Of a stretch of DNA of 64,000 bases, positions 32,226-42,247 are shown in pieces. The notes under the pieces were generated by a model that was not told where the DNA came from, did no database searches, and was given only the letters and a program-made list of their open reading frames with translations. The stretch spans positions 682,001 through 746,000 of the forward strand of contig CAVVST010000001.1 in NCBI GenBank assembly GCA_963750995.1, given 5' to 3'. The position numbers were made by a program, and so were the translations under genes. This DNA comes from CAVVST01 sp963750995 (GTDB lineage Bacteria; Acidobacteriota; Vicinamibacteria; Vicinamibacterales; UBA2999). Within the stretch, counting starts at the first letter, position 1; each line of letters opens with the position of its first letter.

Positions 32226-33272
32226 GTGACGGTCGTCATCCAGGTCGATCGCGACCGGCCTCACCCTTCTGACATTGCGCGCGCGGCGGATTGCCTGCGT
32301 CGCGGCGGCCTCGTCGCCTTCCCCACTGAAACCGTGTACGGACTTGGCGCCCACGCTCTCGATCCCGACGCCGTTCAGAAACTGTTCCACGCCAAGGGAC
32401 GGCCCGCGAACGATCCTCTGATCGTCCACGTCGCGGAGTTTGCGGATATTGCCCCGCTCGTCACGGCAGTGCCGGACGCGGCTGCCACGCTCGCGGCGCG
32501 CTTCTGGCCCGGTCCGCTGACTCTCGTTCTGCCGCGAGGACGTGCAGTGCCGCCTGGCGTGACGGCCGGCCTCGATACCGTCGCGGTCCGCATCCCCGCG
32601 CATCCGGTGGCACACGCGCTGCTGGCGGCGGCGGGTATTCCGATCGCGGCACCGAGCGCGAACCTGTTTTCGCGTCCCAGCCCCACCCGGGCGGCGCACG
32701 TCCTCGAAGATCTCAACGGCAGGATCGACCTGGTCGTTGACGCCGGTCCCACCGATGTCGGCGTCGAGTCCACCGTTCTCGACCTGACGGTCAGCCCTCC
32801 CCTTGTGCTTCGCCCTGGCGCCATTACGATGGAGAAACTGCAATCGGTTCTGCCGATGGTTCGAATCGCTTCGCCAGGGGACGATCGCGCCGCCATGCGG
32901 TCGCCTGGCCTCTTGCCGAAGCATTACGCCCCGCGCGCGCCCATGACGCTGTTCGAGGGCGAGCCGACCGCCGCGCGTAACGCCATGACGGCGATCGCCC
33001 GCCACGCGATCTCCGCAGGGCAACGGGTAGGCGTGATCGCCACAGCCGGCGATGCCCGGGCTCTCGAAGGATTGCGGGTCGTCATCGCAGAGCTCGGAGC
33101 GGACCAGGATGCAGAAGGGGCGGCAGCAAGGCTGTATGCCGCCCTGCGTGAGCTCGACGCTGCCCAGGTCGACCTGATCCTGGCGCGCGACGCTCCCCGC
33201 GACGAGGGATTATGGCGCGCCCTCCGCGACCGCCTCCGCCGGGCCTCCGCCCGTATCGTGGCTGTCGACTAG
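32226..33272 (+). CDS. tsaC: L-threonylcarbamoyladenylate synthase (Sua5/YwlC type)
   Basis: A 348-aa protein from a GTG at 32226. The YrdC domain shows GGLVAFPTETVYGLGAHAL, FHAKGRPANDPLIVHV (the KxR-type ATP/threonine site), and WPGPLTLVLPR, then PIAAPSANLFSRPSPT. The extra about 130 residues form the C-terminal Sua5 domain, with LLPKHYAPRAPM as the conserved linker. It makes threonylcarbamoyl-AMP for t6A at position 37 of ANN-decoding tRNAs. It lies 25 bases upstream of a release-factor-like gene, so both may belong to one translation-quality operon. Confidence 0.95.
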   Translation: MTVVIQVDRDRPHPSDIARAADCLRRGGLVAFPTETVYGLGAHALDPDAVQKLFHAKGRPANDPLIVHVAEFADIAPLVTAVPDAAATLAARFWPGPLTLVLPRGRAVPPGVTAGLDTVAVRIPAHPVAHALLAAAGIPIAAPSANLFSRPSPTRAAHVLEDLNGRIDLVVDAGPTDVGVESTVLDLTVSPPLVLRPGAITMEKLQSVLPMVRIASPGDDRAAMRSPGLLPKHYAPRAPMTLFEGEPTAARNAMTAIARHAISAGQRVGVIATAGDARALEGLRVVIAELGADQDAEGAAARLYAALRELDAAQVDLILARDAPRDEGLWRALRDRLRRASARIVAVD

Positions 33273-33297
33273 GCACACGCCTTGCGACGGCCCGGTC

Positions 33298-34377
33298 ATG
33301 CAGAAAACGACCACGGCGCTCGCCACCCCTCTCCGCGAACAGCTCGACCGCCTGGCGGCCTTCGAGCCTGTTGACGCCCCGGTTTTGAGTTTGTATCTCG
33401 ATATGCGTGCGGATGAGCAGGGCCAGCACCGCTACGACACCTTTCTGCGTCGGAACTGGCTCGAGCGCGGTCGGGCGTTGAAAGGGGACGCCCGCAAGAG
33501 TTTCGAGCGCGATACCGAGCGTATCAACGCGTACATGGCGAGCGAGGTGCCGAAATCCGTCAACGGCCTTGCCGTGTTCGCGTGTGCCGCCGCGAACGAC
33601 TTTTTCGAGTCGGTGCAGCTCGACGCGCCGCTCGACCACAACTGGCTGTCCATCGGGTCGGTGCCGCATTTGCTACCGCTCGCCCGGCTGAACGATCAGT
33701 ACCCACGCTACGCGGCGCTGCTTCTTGACACGAATTCCGCGCGGTTGTTCGTCTTCCATCTCGGACGCGGCCAGGTCACTCAACAAGTGAACAACGTCAG
33801 GACCCGGCGCACGTCGATGGGTGGCTCGTCGCAGGCGCGCTACCAGCGCCACGTCGAGAACTTCCATCTCCATCACATGAAGGAAGTCGTCGACGTGCTC
33901 GATCGTGTCGTTCGCGACGAGGTGATCAATCAGGTAGTCCTCGCGTGCGACGAAGTGGCCAGGCCGCTGCTGATGGAGCAGCTGCCCAAGCACCTCGCTG
34001 AGAAGATCGTCGACGTCCTCAGGCTCGACATCAATACGCCCGAAGAGCGCGTGCTGTCGGAGACGATGGAAGTGCTGCGCGAGAAGGACGCGCAGACCGA
34101 CGCGTCGAAGGTGGAAGCGATGCTGGGCGGGTGGCGAGGGAATGGTCTCGGCGTCGCCGGGCGGGAAGAGACGCTCAAAGCGCTCGAGAGGGGCCAGGTC
34201 GAAGAACTCCTGATTGCCTCGTGGAATCTCGGGCGAATGGATGACAAGGCGATCGCGCAGGCGAACGAGCTCGTGACCAGGGCGCAGCAGAGCGCCGCCC
34301 GCATCCGCTTCATCGAGGACCCCGAGCTGCTGGCAGACGTCGGCGGCGTCGGCGCCTTGCTGAGGTTCAAGATATGA
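33298..34377 (+). CDS. VLRF1/baeRF-type release-factor-like protein
   Basis: A 359-aa soluble protein. The central block RRTSMGGSSQARYQRH (about residues 169-184) has the GGxxQ element of Vms1/Ankzf1-like release factors, which replaces the GGQ of eRF1 and cuts peptidyl-tRNA. Before it, YAALLLDTNSARLFVFHLG is the strand pair of the eRF1 domain-2 fold. After it, INQVVLACDEVARPLLMEQL and the EERVLSETMEVL helix resemble eRF1 domain 3. Bacterial members are thought to act in ribosome rescue or release; this is family knowledge, not shown here. The position after tsaC fits a translation role. Confidence 0.8.
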   Translation: MQKTTTALATPLREQLDRLAAFEPVDAPVLSLYLDMRADEQGQHRYDTFLRRNWLERGRALKGDARKSFERDTERINAYMASEVPKSVNGLAVFACAAANDFFESVQLDAPLDHNWLSIGSVPHLLPLARLNDQYPRYAALLLDTNSARLFVFHLGRGQVTQQVNNVRTRRTSMGGSSQARYQRHVENFHLHHMKEVVDVLDRVVRDEVINQVVLACDEVARPLLMEQLPKHLAEKIVDVLRLDINTPEERVLSETMEVLREKDAQTDASKVEAMLGGWRGNGLGVAGREETLKALERGQVEELLIASWNLGRMDDKAIAQANELVTRAQQSAARIRFIEDPELLADVGGVGALLRFKI

Positions 34378-34402
34378 GCGGGCGGAACAAAGGCGAACAA
34401 GG

Positions 34403-35486
34403 TCAAGAACCTGGAGCCCGGGCCGCGCGGCGGACGGGAGTCCAGCCGGGACCGAACCGCGCGCGAAGAATGAGCGTGACGACGGCGCCGTAGCTGCGGA
34501 CGCCCTCTTCGACGCGATTCGCTTTCAGGGTCCTGATCGTAGACGCGCCAGCCGGCTGTCCGCAGCCAGGGCAGCTGGCCGCGCTGCAGTCGTTCGACGA
34601 CGGCGTTGATGTCCTCCCGTGGTCCAGGCCCGAGCGTGCCGGCCAGCCTGGCGCGTGCGTCCACATCCAGTTCTCCGCTGATTTGCCAGTACAGAAATAA
34701 CCATCCGCTGTAGCGGGAGGGCACGTCGGCCTGCATGGCGGTCAGCCATCCCACGAAGCTCGCCTCGGACTCGTCGGCGTAACCGGCCAGGTGTGCCCAT
34801 TCGTGCGCGGCAATGAAGGGTCGCTCGAACGGGAGGAGATCGGGATTCTGGAGGACTTCCAGGCCGAACGGATTGATCATGCCGTCGACGCTGGTCCAGC
34901 GAAAGTAGGGTCCGAAGACGGTACCTTTCAGCCTGCCGGGAGTCGCCGCCGGTGCGTCGCTCAGCATGCGTTGCACCTTCGCGAAGGACGCTCGCAGCAC
35001 CTCATTGTCCACCGGGTCGAGCCATCCCGTCATATGGGCAGCGTCATGGAGCGCATTCAGCTGCATCGCCGCCTCGATGCCGAGCGCCAGCACGGCATCG
35101 GCAGCCGGCGGTCCCGGCTGCACGACGAGCCGCGCGGTCATCGGCACCCGCCGATAGTTGAAGCCCCAGAGGATCAGGAATACCAGGTAGACGACGGCGG
35201 CCGTCGTGGCGAGCGTCGCGACGGCACGAAGCAGCGGAGCGATCTTGCGCGCCTTCCGCGATGCCACCGCCGCTCGCACAATGACTACGATCACCGCGAC
35301 GACTGCGACTAGCGCCAGGAGGTCCAGCCACGCAAACGGCAGCACGTTGGCCAGCGGGGTAAGGCGGTGCTGAATACCCGGATAGAGTCCGGTCGAAAAC
35401 CATCGCTCGACGGAGTCAGGGGAAACCGGCGCGAGCGCGGCAAGAACCGCCAGTCCGACGATAGCCGACTGAAGCACGCGCGTCAC
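34403..35486 (-). pseudogene. DUF3810 membrane protein with HExxH motif, 1-bp frameshift at the 3' end
   Basis: From the ATG at 35486 the protein has three N-terminal transmembrane segments (for example LLALVAVVAVIVVIVRAAV), the DUF3810 block LILWGFNYRRVPM, and a metalloprotease-like HEWAHLAGYADESEASFVG. Near the C-terminus, after WRVYDQ, the frame shifts at 34532-34533, where an extra C in a CC pair is the simplest lesion. The other frame continues LKANRVEEGVRSYGAVVTLI to a stop at 34403, which fits the family end. Without repair the frame runs on antisense through the neighbouring gene to 33930. The damage spares the active-site motif. Confidence 0.85.
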
Positions 35487-35625
35487 CGGCAGATTCTATC
35501 GGCATCTACCGTCGAGCTCGACCCCTACAAGTTACCAGCAGACCGGCTACCAGTACCTGCCAGCTACCCGCTATCCGGGAGGCAGCAATCTTGCGGATGC
35601 GGCGCGTACTGGGGGAACCATCGTT

Positions 35626-36213
35626 GTGAATGGCCAAATCCAATACGGTAACGCTCGGCCTCTGACATCAGGCGGAACACCGGCGATTCCTACCGAAAGC
35701 GCTGCCCGGCTTGGCACGTTCAGACACGAAGTACGACGGGCTGGCCGGCAGCCCGATCGGTTGACGCTCCTCCGACTCATCGACCGCGCGCGGGAGCTCG
35801 GGCTGCGCGACGAGGACATCCGGATCGAACTCAAGGAGATTCGGGTCGCGCTCGACGCGCTCGACTTCGCCGATCGCCTCTCGCTTGAAGGACTGCCGAT
35901 CGTCCCGTCGGTCGATCCCCTTCCCGCCGGCGAACGCTGTCATTTCGCCACGCCGGTGCGCTTCGGCCGCCGGCGCGGCGACCAGATTGGCCACGTGGAG
36001 CTGACGAGCAGCTGGCTGAAATTTCACGGGGCGCTCGACATGAGCGTGGTCTGGTCCGAAGTGGCAGGAGTCGAACGCGACGGCCGCGACATCCTCGTGT
36101 CGCTGCTCGAGAGCCGGCGCGTGTTGCGCTTCTGCTGTCACTCGCCCGAGGAGGCGGCGCGCGGCGCCTCGGTGGCGCGGCACCTGGTGGAGGGAAAGGC
36201 GACGCTTTCCTGA
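35626..36213 (+). CDS. hypothetical protein with C-terminal PH/GRAM-like domain
   Basis: A 195-aa soluble product from a GTG at 35626. Residues about 45-95 form charged helices (LTLLRLIDRARELGLRDEDI). Residues about 105-190 have alternating strands (GHVELTSSWLKFHGALDMSV, then VWSEVAGVERDGRDILVSLL) and a last helix, a layout like the GRAM/PH fold, where a W-containing strand and a Q/E-V-AxVE turn are usual. I do not recognise a named family. No neighbour suggests a pathway. Confidence 0.65.
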   Translation: MNGQIQYGNARPLTSGGTPAIPTESAARLGTFRHEVRRAGRQPDRLTLLRLIDRARELGLRDEDIRIELKEIRVALDALDFADRLSLEGLPIVPSVDPLPAGERCHFATPVRFGRRRGDQIGHVELTSSWLKFHGALDMSVVWSEVAGVERDGRDILVSLLESRRVLRFCCHSPEEAARGASVARHLVEGKATLS

Positions 36214-36251
36214 GCTTCGCCAACACCAACCACGACGACACGACAGAAAAG

Positions 36252-36632
36252 CTAGGTACAGAACGGCTTGCCTTGCGACTCGAGCCAGCGCTCGAGCCGT
36301 TCGGTGCAGTCGCAATTGCAGCAGGCCCACGGCTCGGTGCCGTTCTGATCGCGGCACCGGCTTCGCGCGTGCGCGTCCTTCACCGCAATCAGTTCGAAAT
36401 ACTCTTCCCAGTAAGGGCGCTCTTCGGCCAGCGGCGTGGCGCAAAAGCAGGTCTCCACCCACTTCACGCGCCCATCCGGCAGCTCTCGAGCCTGGGCCAT
36501 ATCGCGAAGGTATTCCCCGCCGGCCACCGAGCCCCGTCCGAGCGAACGGGTTTGAATGGCGCGGCGAAGCGAGGCGAGCCGGCCAGGCCTGAGCCTGGCA
36601 GTGACGAGATATCGCACGGCGTCGCTCGCCAT
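36252..36632 (-). CDS. Cys-rich hypothetical protein (126 aa)
   Basis: The product starts MASDAVRYLVTARLRPGR, and the middle reads like a dimeric alpha-beta barrel (LVTARLRPG, later WEEYFELIAVKD). The C-terminus has a dense cysteine cluster (RCRDQNGTEPWACCNCDCTE), plus ETCFC in the centre, suggesting binding of zinc or an iron-sulfur centre. I do not recognise a named family. It is convergent with the PH-like gene and lies just upstream of the broken TonB receptor's 3' end. Confidence 0.7.
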   Translation of the reverse strand: MASDAVRYLVTARLRPGRLASLRRAIQTRSLGRGSVAGGEYLRDMAQARELPDGRVKWVETCFCATPLAEERPYWEEYFELIAVKDAHARSRCRDQNGTEPWACCNCDCTERLERWLESQGKPFCT

Positions 36633-36667
36633 TGTACGGCGAGCGACGCGATGTCAGAACCTGGAGC

Positions 36668-39605
36668 CTAGAAGCGGACGCCGAACGCGAGCCGGACGGC
36701 CCGCGAGCCGTTCTGACCAGGCCACGGCTGCGGGAAGTGATTCCCGGCCGTCGCCTGCCCGAACCGCGCGCCACGGATGTAGTCGGTCGGGATGCCGTTG
36801 GCGTCAAGCGTTGACGCGGCGTTCGCCGTGACCGTCCGATCCCACGCGATCAGCTTCGTGTTGTTCAGCAGGTTGTAGACCTCGACCTTGAACCAGGGGC
36901 GGAGCGTGCGCCACACCGTCAGGTTGTAGGTGGTGGCGAGATCGACCACGCCGTATCCTTTGAAGTCGTTGGCGCCACGCTCGCCAAAGAACACCGTCTC
37001 ACGCGTCGTCGGGTTGATGTCGGCGGCCGGATAACCCGGGTTGCGCGCGCGCTGGACGGCCGGGAGAGCGATGCTGGCGGTCAGGCTGTAGACACCGCCC
37101 GAATTGACACGCCAGATCGGCGCAACATCCACCGACCCAAACCGTCCCAGCGACTGGGAGTACATCGTCATCAGTCGCAGTTTGTGGCGCTGGAAGTTGT
37201 CCAGGCGGCCCTCCGGCATCAGGCGGTCGAGCGCGGGGCCGAAGATTTCCGGGTAGTTGCCGTAGATCGACGGCATGCCCGGCTGGTTCGCGGCCTCGCC
37301 CGCGAAGTTGCCCTCGTTCTTCAACTGCGCCGTGTAATGACCGTCAACGCGGAGATTATCGCGCAGGCGATAGCTGCTCTGGACGATCAGCGCCTGGTAG
37401 CCGCGCTCGAGCCCCTCTACGTTGTCGTACACCCGGTTCGTGGCCGGGCCGACGAGCGGGATATTCGTGATTCCGTGCGACAGGTCAATGAAGTCCTCCA
37501 CGAACCGCGTGGTGTTCCGCCAGGCGTAGGTCGCACGCACGTGCGCACGCTGGCCGAGCTGACGACCGATGCCGGCGGTAAACTCGCGCGTCAGCGGCGA
37601 TTGCGCGCCGTCGGCGAGCACCACGTTCGCCGTCGGAAACGCGGCGAACGTCACCGTGCGGAAGTTGTTCAGGTCGTACGCGGGAGCAAAATCGAAACCC
37701 TGGCCGGCGGGGCCTGAGTAGGAGTAATCGACTTCGTCCGGCCGGCCGACGTTGGTGTTCACGCCGAACTGCACCTGGCTGTACTTCCCGGAATAGTGGC
37801 CGTAAGTTGAGAACAGGACAGTGGAGCCGTCTCCTGACGATGTCGTAGGCCGCGCCCAGCCGCGGCACGATCGACGTCGTGCTGACCTCGTCAGACGTTC
37901 CGGTCGCGCTCGAATGCACGGTTTCGATGCGCGTGCCCAGATCCAGCGTCAGCCGGCGGGTCGCCACCCAGCGATCCTGCAGGTAGAACGACGTCGTCGC
38001 GATGTCGATCTCCGCGCCGCGCCTGGCGAGGAAGGTCCAGATCTCCGTTACGCCCGGCGTGAAGACGGGCACCGGCTTGCCGGTCGCGTCGCGCACCGGC
38101 GCACCGCCCGCCGTCAGGTAGTCCGTCACGAAGACGATCCCGGTGGAGGACTGCGAGTTGCCGCCAATTCCCTCGTTGACGAAGTACTCGCCGCCGCCTT
38201 TCAGTTCGTGGCTGCCGAAGCCGCTCGTCGCCAGCAGGTACGCGAGGCTGCCCGTGAACTGCCGGTTGTTACGGCTCTCGGGGTCCGTGGCGTCCAGGTA
38301 CGGCGCGTTGTAGACCAGCCCCCCGGGGACGCCCGCCGATACGCCGGCTGTCCGGAACGGCGAGTTGCGAATGTCGGTGCTCGTGCCGCCGTTGTTCTTG
38401 ACGCTCTGCTTCTTCTCCGAATACTGCGCGTCGGCGTACAGCAGGGGCGTAATGCTGCCGTGGTAGTTGAGCGCCATCAGCCGATTGGGCAGCTGCCGCG
38501 TCGTCAACATGCTTGCGTCGAGCAGCGACGCGGCGTTGAGTGCGGAGGCATTCACCTGCTCGGTCCCGTTGCCGATGAAGCTGGCCTGCACCGTCTGGGT
38601 CGCCGCGAAGGTGCCGGTGAATTTCAGTTCGCCGCGCCGGTTGGTGTCGGTCCGCGTATAGCCGGGCCCGTTCTGCGCGAACGTGTTCGGCAGGTTCGCC
38701 GTTTCGTAACGGCCAGCGGCGAACAGCCACAGCTTGTCGCGCACCAGCGGACCGCCGAAGGTGCCTTCGTGCGTCTTGCTCAAGACGTCGACGTGCTTGA
38801 TGTTGCCCGTCTTCTCGAGCGGGGTCTGCCCGATCCACACCGGGTTGGACAGCCCTTCGCGGAAACTGCCGCTGAACGTATTGCTGCCGCTGCGCGTGAC
38901 GATGTTGATCACGCCCCCGGAGAAGCGGCCGTACTGTGCCGAGATGCCGTGGGTCAGCACCGTCGTCTCTTCGACCGCGTCTTCGATGAACAAGTTGTTC
39001 GGCGTGCCGAACAGGTTGTCGTTGATGTCAACGCCGTTGACCATGAAGACGTTGTCGTAGCCGAAGCTGCCCGACAGCGTGGCCTGAGAAATGTTGAACA
39101 CGTTCGTGGTCACGCCGGGCGAGAGTTCGGCGATGTCGAGCGGGCGCCGACCCACCGGCAGGAAGTCCACTTCGCTCTTGGTGTAGGTCTGGGTGGTGCG
39201 CGGCGTCGCGATCGCGGACGGCGCTTCGGCGTTGACGGTCACCGTCTCGGAAACCCCTGCCAGCGACATCGTCACGTCAACCGTCGCCAGGCCTCCGGCG
39301 TTCACCTCGACATCCTCCCGCGCGGCGGCCTGGAAGGAGGGAATCTCGAAAGCGACGCTGTAGAGCCCGGGCGTCAGCCCGCGGATGTAGTAGACCCCGT
39401 TCGCGTCGGTCACGGCGCTGCGGGGGCCTTGCAGGTTCGGCGACGTGGCGGTGACGGTCACCCCCGGCACGGACAAGCCATCTGCCGAGTTGATGACGCC
39501 GGTAATCACGCCCGTCTGGATGCCCTGGGCCAATGCCGGCGAGACGGAGGCGAAGAGAGTGAGAAAGACCAAGCCGAGCAGGGGGAGTCGACGATCGCTT
39601 TTCAT
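36668..39605 (-). pseudogene. OAR-like TonB-dependent receptor, 1-bp frameshift
   Basis: From the ATG at 39605 a signal peptide (LLGLVFLTLFASVSPALAQG) leads into a carboxypeptidase-regulatory-like beta domain (VPGVTVTATSPNLQGPRSAV), a plug (VFMVNGVDINDNLFGTPNN) and barrel strands. At 37835 one extra base breaks the frame after GAAYDIV. The next frame resumes exactly with GDGSTVLFSTYGHYSGKYSQ and runs to a proper barrel end (RLAFGVRF) at 36668. The repaired length is about 978 aa, normal for this family. Such receptors import large or complex ligands. No catabolic genes lie beside it. Confidence 0.9.
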
Positions 39606-39766
39606 GGATATATAGCTCCATATACGCAATCGGTCCCCTGCCAGCTGAACTTTAGAGCAAAAGAGGGAATTCTAAGGGATGAGTGGGTTTTGGCCCCCGC
39701 CCCGCCAACACGTCGCGCGCTACAGGGCCTTCGGGATCTGGAAGGCAAGTTGCACAGTTCACGGGC

Positions 39767-40819
39767 ATGAAGTGCCGCTCATCTGTCATGGTCATTCTCG
39801 TGGATCACACTGCTCGTCTGCGCCCCACACGCTGGCTGCGGCCGCGAAGAAATCGACCTTCATCGCACGCGCACAGGTGTGGCAGCCGACGGATATACCA
39901 TCGATGGACCTCAAGACCGGACCAGCCGGACCGGGAGCCTTCCCTTCAACGCTGAAGTCGAGTGCGCCTACCTGGACAAAAAGCTGAACGGAAAATCTCC
40001 CAAGTTTGCCTGCATGAGAGGCATCGACGACGAGTTGAAGGTGAAGTTTGGCGGGACGAACGGCGAAGTCTACGCCGAGGTCGCGGCCACACGGTTGCTG
40101 TGGGCGCTCGGCTTTAGCGCCGACCACATGTATTCCGTCAAAGTGATCTGTCACGAGTGTCCGGCAGCGTTCGGCGGCATCCTGCTCGAGAACGGCGACC
40201 GCGTTTTCGACCCGGGTTCGATTGAACGCAAGATGCCCGGCGCGGTGCTGTCGGAAAATGGTCATGGAGGGACATCGACGAGATCGACGAGGAGTCGGGC
40301 GGCGCCCCGCTAGCGCATCGTGACGCGCTGAAGCTGATGGCCGTATTTCTTCAGCACACCGATACCAAGTCCGAACAGCAGCGCGCGATCTGCCCTGGGG
40401 TGGACACGCTGCCGTCCGAGGACGCCTGTCAGACGCCGTTCATCATGATCCAGGATGCGGGCGTGACGTTCGGGCGGGCGTCGACATTCAACGACAACTC
40501 CGCCAGCAGCATGAACCTGGTGAGATGGTCGAGCACGCCGGTGTGGAAATCCACGACGGGGCCGTGCGTCGGCAACCTGTCGAGGTCTTTCACCGGAACG
40601 CTGGGTGACCCCGAGATCAGCGAAGCTGGACGCCAGTTTCTGGCCGGCCTGCTGGAGCAGCTCACCGACGCGCAGATCCGCGACCTGTTCGAGGTCTCGC
40701 GCGTGTCCCTCCGCCTGCGCGAGCCCGGCAACGCAAGATCCGGCTTCCCTACCGTCGATGAATGGGTGGACGTGTTCAAACAGAAGCGCGACGAGATCGT
40801 CAATCGCCGCTGCACCTAG
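39767..40819 (+). pseudogene. secreted protein of unknown function, at least four frameshifts
   Basis: Reading across frames gives one protein: MKCRSSVMVILV, a shift, ITLLVCAPHA, a shift, LAAAAKKSTFIARAQVWQPT, a shift near 39954, then FNAEVECAYLDKKLNGKSPK and ATRLLWALGFSADHMYSVKV, a shift near 40262, then WRDIDEIDEESGGAPLAHRD and AVFLQHTDTKSEQQRAIC to QKRDEIVNRRC. The N-terminus is a signal peptide. The mid part (ALKLMAVFLQHTD) vaguely recalls HipA/PI-kinase-like folds, but I cannot name the family. Several indels in one gene suggest real decay here. Confidence 0.75.
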
Positions 40820-40825
40820 GCGGCG

Positions 40826-41077
40826 TCATAGATCGTCGATACGGTTCAGCGTGCTCATGGTGCGCCATTCGCTGATTTCCGCCACGACGAAGCGGTCGCC
40901 CTGCAACGCGCACAGCTGAATTTCGTCCCGCACCTGCGCGACGTTCATCTCCGTGCGCACCGCCCAGGCCGTCGCCGTCAGGCGCACGGCGCCCAGGCGA
41001 GTCAGCGTCGGAATCAGCGCCGGGTATTCGGTATCGGGTTTGTGAAGCAACTCGTAGTGAATGAGAAAGACGCCCAC
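40826..41077 (-). CDS. solitary Cas2/SinR-like ferredoxin-fold protein
   Basis: An 83-aa product from a GTG at 41077 with AGGATGG upstream. It begins VGVFLIHYELLHKPDTEYPA, then ALIPTLTRLGAVRLTATAWAV and DRFVVAEISEWRTMSTLN. That is the first beta strand, the helix, the second strand ending in an aromatic, and the late strand of Cas2/VapD/SinR-like small ferredoxin-fold proteins. The catalytic aspartate of Cas2 after strand 1 is replaced by E-L-L here. There is no Cas1 and no repeat-spacer array in the window, so it is not a CRISPR adaptation protein. It may be a toxin-like or RNA-binding relative. Confidence 0.65.
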   Translation of the reverse strand: MGVFLIHYELLHKPDTEYPALIPTLTRLGAVRLTATAWAVRTEMNVAQVRDEIQLCALQGDRFVVAEISEWRTMSTLNRIDDL

Positions 41078-41204
41078 GCGCGGCCATCCTACCGGGCAGG
41101 TCCGGAACGTGCAACGTCGTCGCAAGTGAGAAGCGCTTTACGGTCGAGCCTGCTCTGCGGCCTCTGTCTCTTCTGGGCCGCTCCTTCCGCCTCACGCGTA
41201 TTCC

Positions 41205-42245
41205 GTGCTCGCGCACCAGGCGATCATCGACGCGGCCTGGGACGACGCAATCGTGCCGCTGCTGCGGCAACGCTATCCGGGCATCGGTCCGGAAGCCCTC
41301 GCCGCGGCGCGCGCGTTTGCGTACGGCGGGTCGGTCATCCAGGACCTTGGCTACTACCCGTTCGGCAGCAAACGTTTTACCAACCTGGTGCACTACGTCC
41401 GCTCCGGCGATTTCGTCGAAGCCTTGATCCGCGAAGCGCAGTCGCCGAGCGAGCTGGCCTTCGCGCTGGGCGGCCTCGCGCATTACGCGTGCGACAACTT
41501 CGGCCATCCGCTGGCCACCAATCGCGTCGTCCCGATGATGTATCCCAAGGTGCGCGCCGAGGTGGGCGAACGAGCACTCTACGCCGACTCGCCAGCGCGT
41601 CACGTCATGGTCGAATTTGCCTTCGACGTGCTCCAGGTCGCCGGTGGCGGCTACGCGGCGCAGGCTTATCGCGATCGGATCGGGTTCGAGGTCGCCAAGC
41701 CGGTGCTCGAACGTGCCTTCCGTGCGACGTATGGCGTCGAGTTGAAGGACCTGTTCGGCGACGAGGACCTGGCCATTGGCACATACCGGCATGCGATTGG
41801 AACGGTTATTCCCGAGATAACGCGGCTGGCGTGGGAAGACAAGCAGGACGAAATCCGAGCCCGGACGCCTGATGCGGTCCGCGAGAACTTTGTGTTCGCG
41901 CTCGGCCGCGGCGAGTACGACATGCGTTACGGGAGGCAGTACAGGAAACCTGGTGTGCTGACCCGCATACTCTTCTACTTCATCAAGGTCATCCCGAAGG
42001 TCGGCCCGTTGCGCCCGCTCGCCTTCGAGCCGCTGACCCCCGAGGCGGAACGGCTGTTCGTCCAGAGCTTCGAGACGGCGCGCGAGCGATTTCGCGGCTG
42101 GGTGCTGGCGCTGCGCAAAGGGCCGGTTTCGCTCGACAACCGCGACCTCGACACCGGCCAGCCGCCGGACGAACGCGCAAATCCGCTCGTGGCGGAAACG
42201 AACGCTGAGCTGGCTGAGTTGCGCGCTGCCCGGCTTGGGCCTTGA
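41205..42245 (+). CDS. zinc-dependent phospholipase C-like protein with a displaced signal peptide
   Basis: A 346-aa frame from a GTG at 41205. The fold matches the zinc-dependent phospholipase C (S1/P1-like) superfamily: LAHQAIIDAAWDD near the start gives the first histidine, FAYGGSVIQDLGYYPFG the middle, and ALGGLAHYACDNFGHPLATN the HxxxDxxxH-type metal site. Just upstream, in another frame from a GTG at 41126, lies a signal peptide (LLCGLCLFWAAPSAS). An extra C at 41195 separates it from AYSVLAHQ. If real, the protein stays inside the cell; otherwise it is a secreted lipase-like enzyme. Confidence 0.8.
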   Translation: MLAHQAIIDAAWDDAIVPLLRQRYPGIGPEALAAARAFAYGGSVIQDLGYYPFGSKRFTNLVHYVRSGDFVEALIREAQSPSELAFALGGLAHYACDNFGHPLATNRVVPMMYPKVRAEVGERALYADSPARHVMVEFAFDVLQVAGGGYAAQAYRDRIGFEVAKPVLERAFRATYGVELKDLFGDEDLAIGTYRHAIGTVIPEITRLAWEDKQDEIRARTPDAVRENFVFALGRGEYDMRYGRQYRKPGVLTRILFYFIKVIPKVGPLRPLAFEPLTPEAERLFVQSFETARERFRGWVLALRKGPVSLDNRDLDTGQPPDERANPLVAETNAELAELRAARLGP

Positions 42246-42247
42246 GG

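Noticed and set aside
37821..39770. A 649-codon plus-strand open frame
   Set aside because: Antisense of the TonB receptor, which has signal peptide, plug and barrel features on the minus strand.
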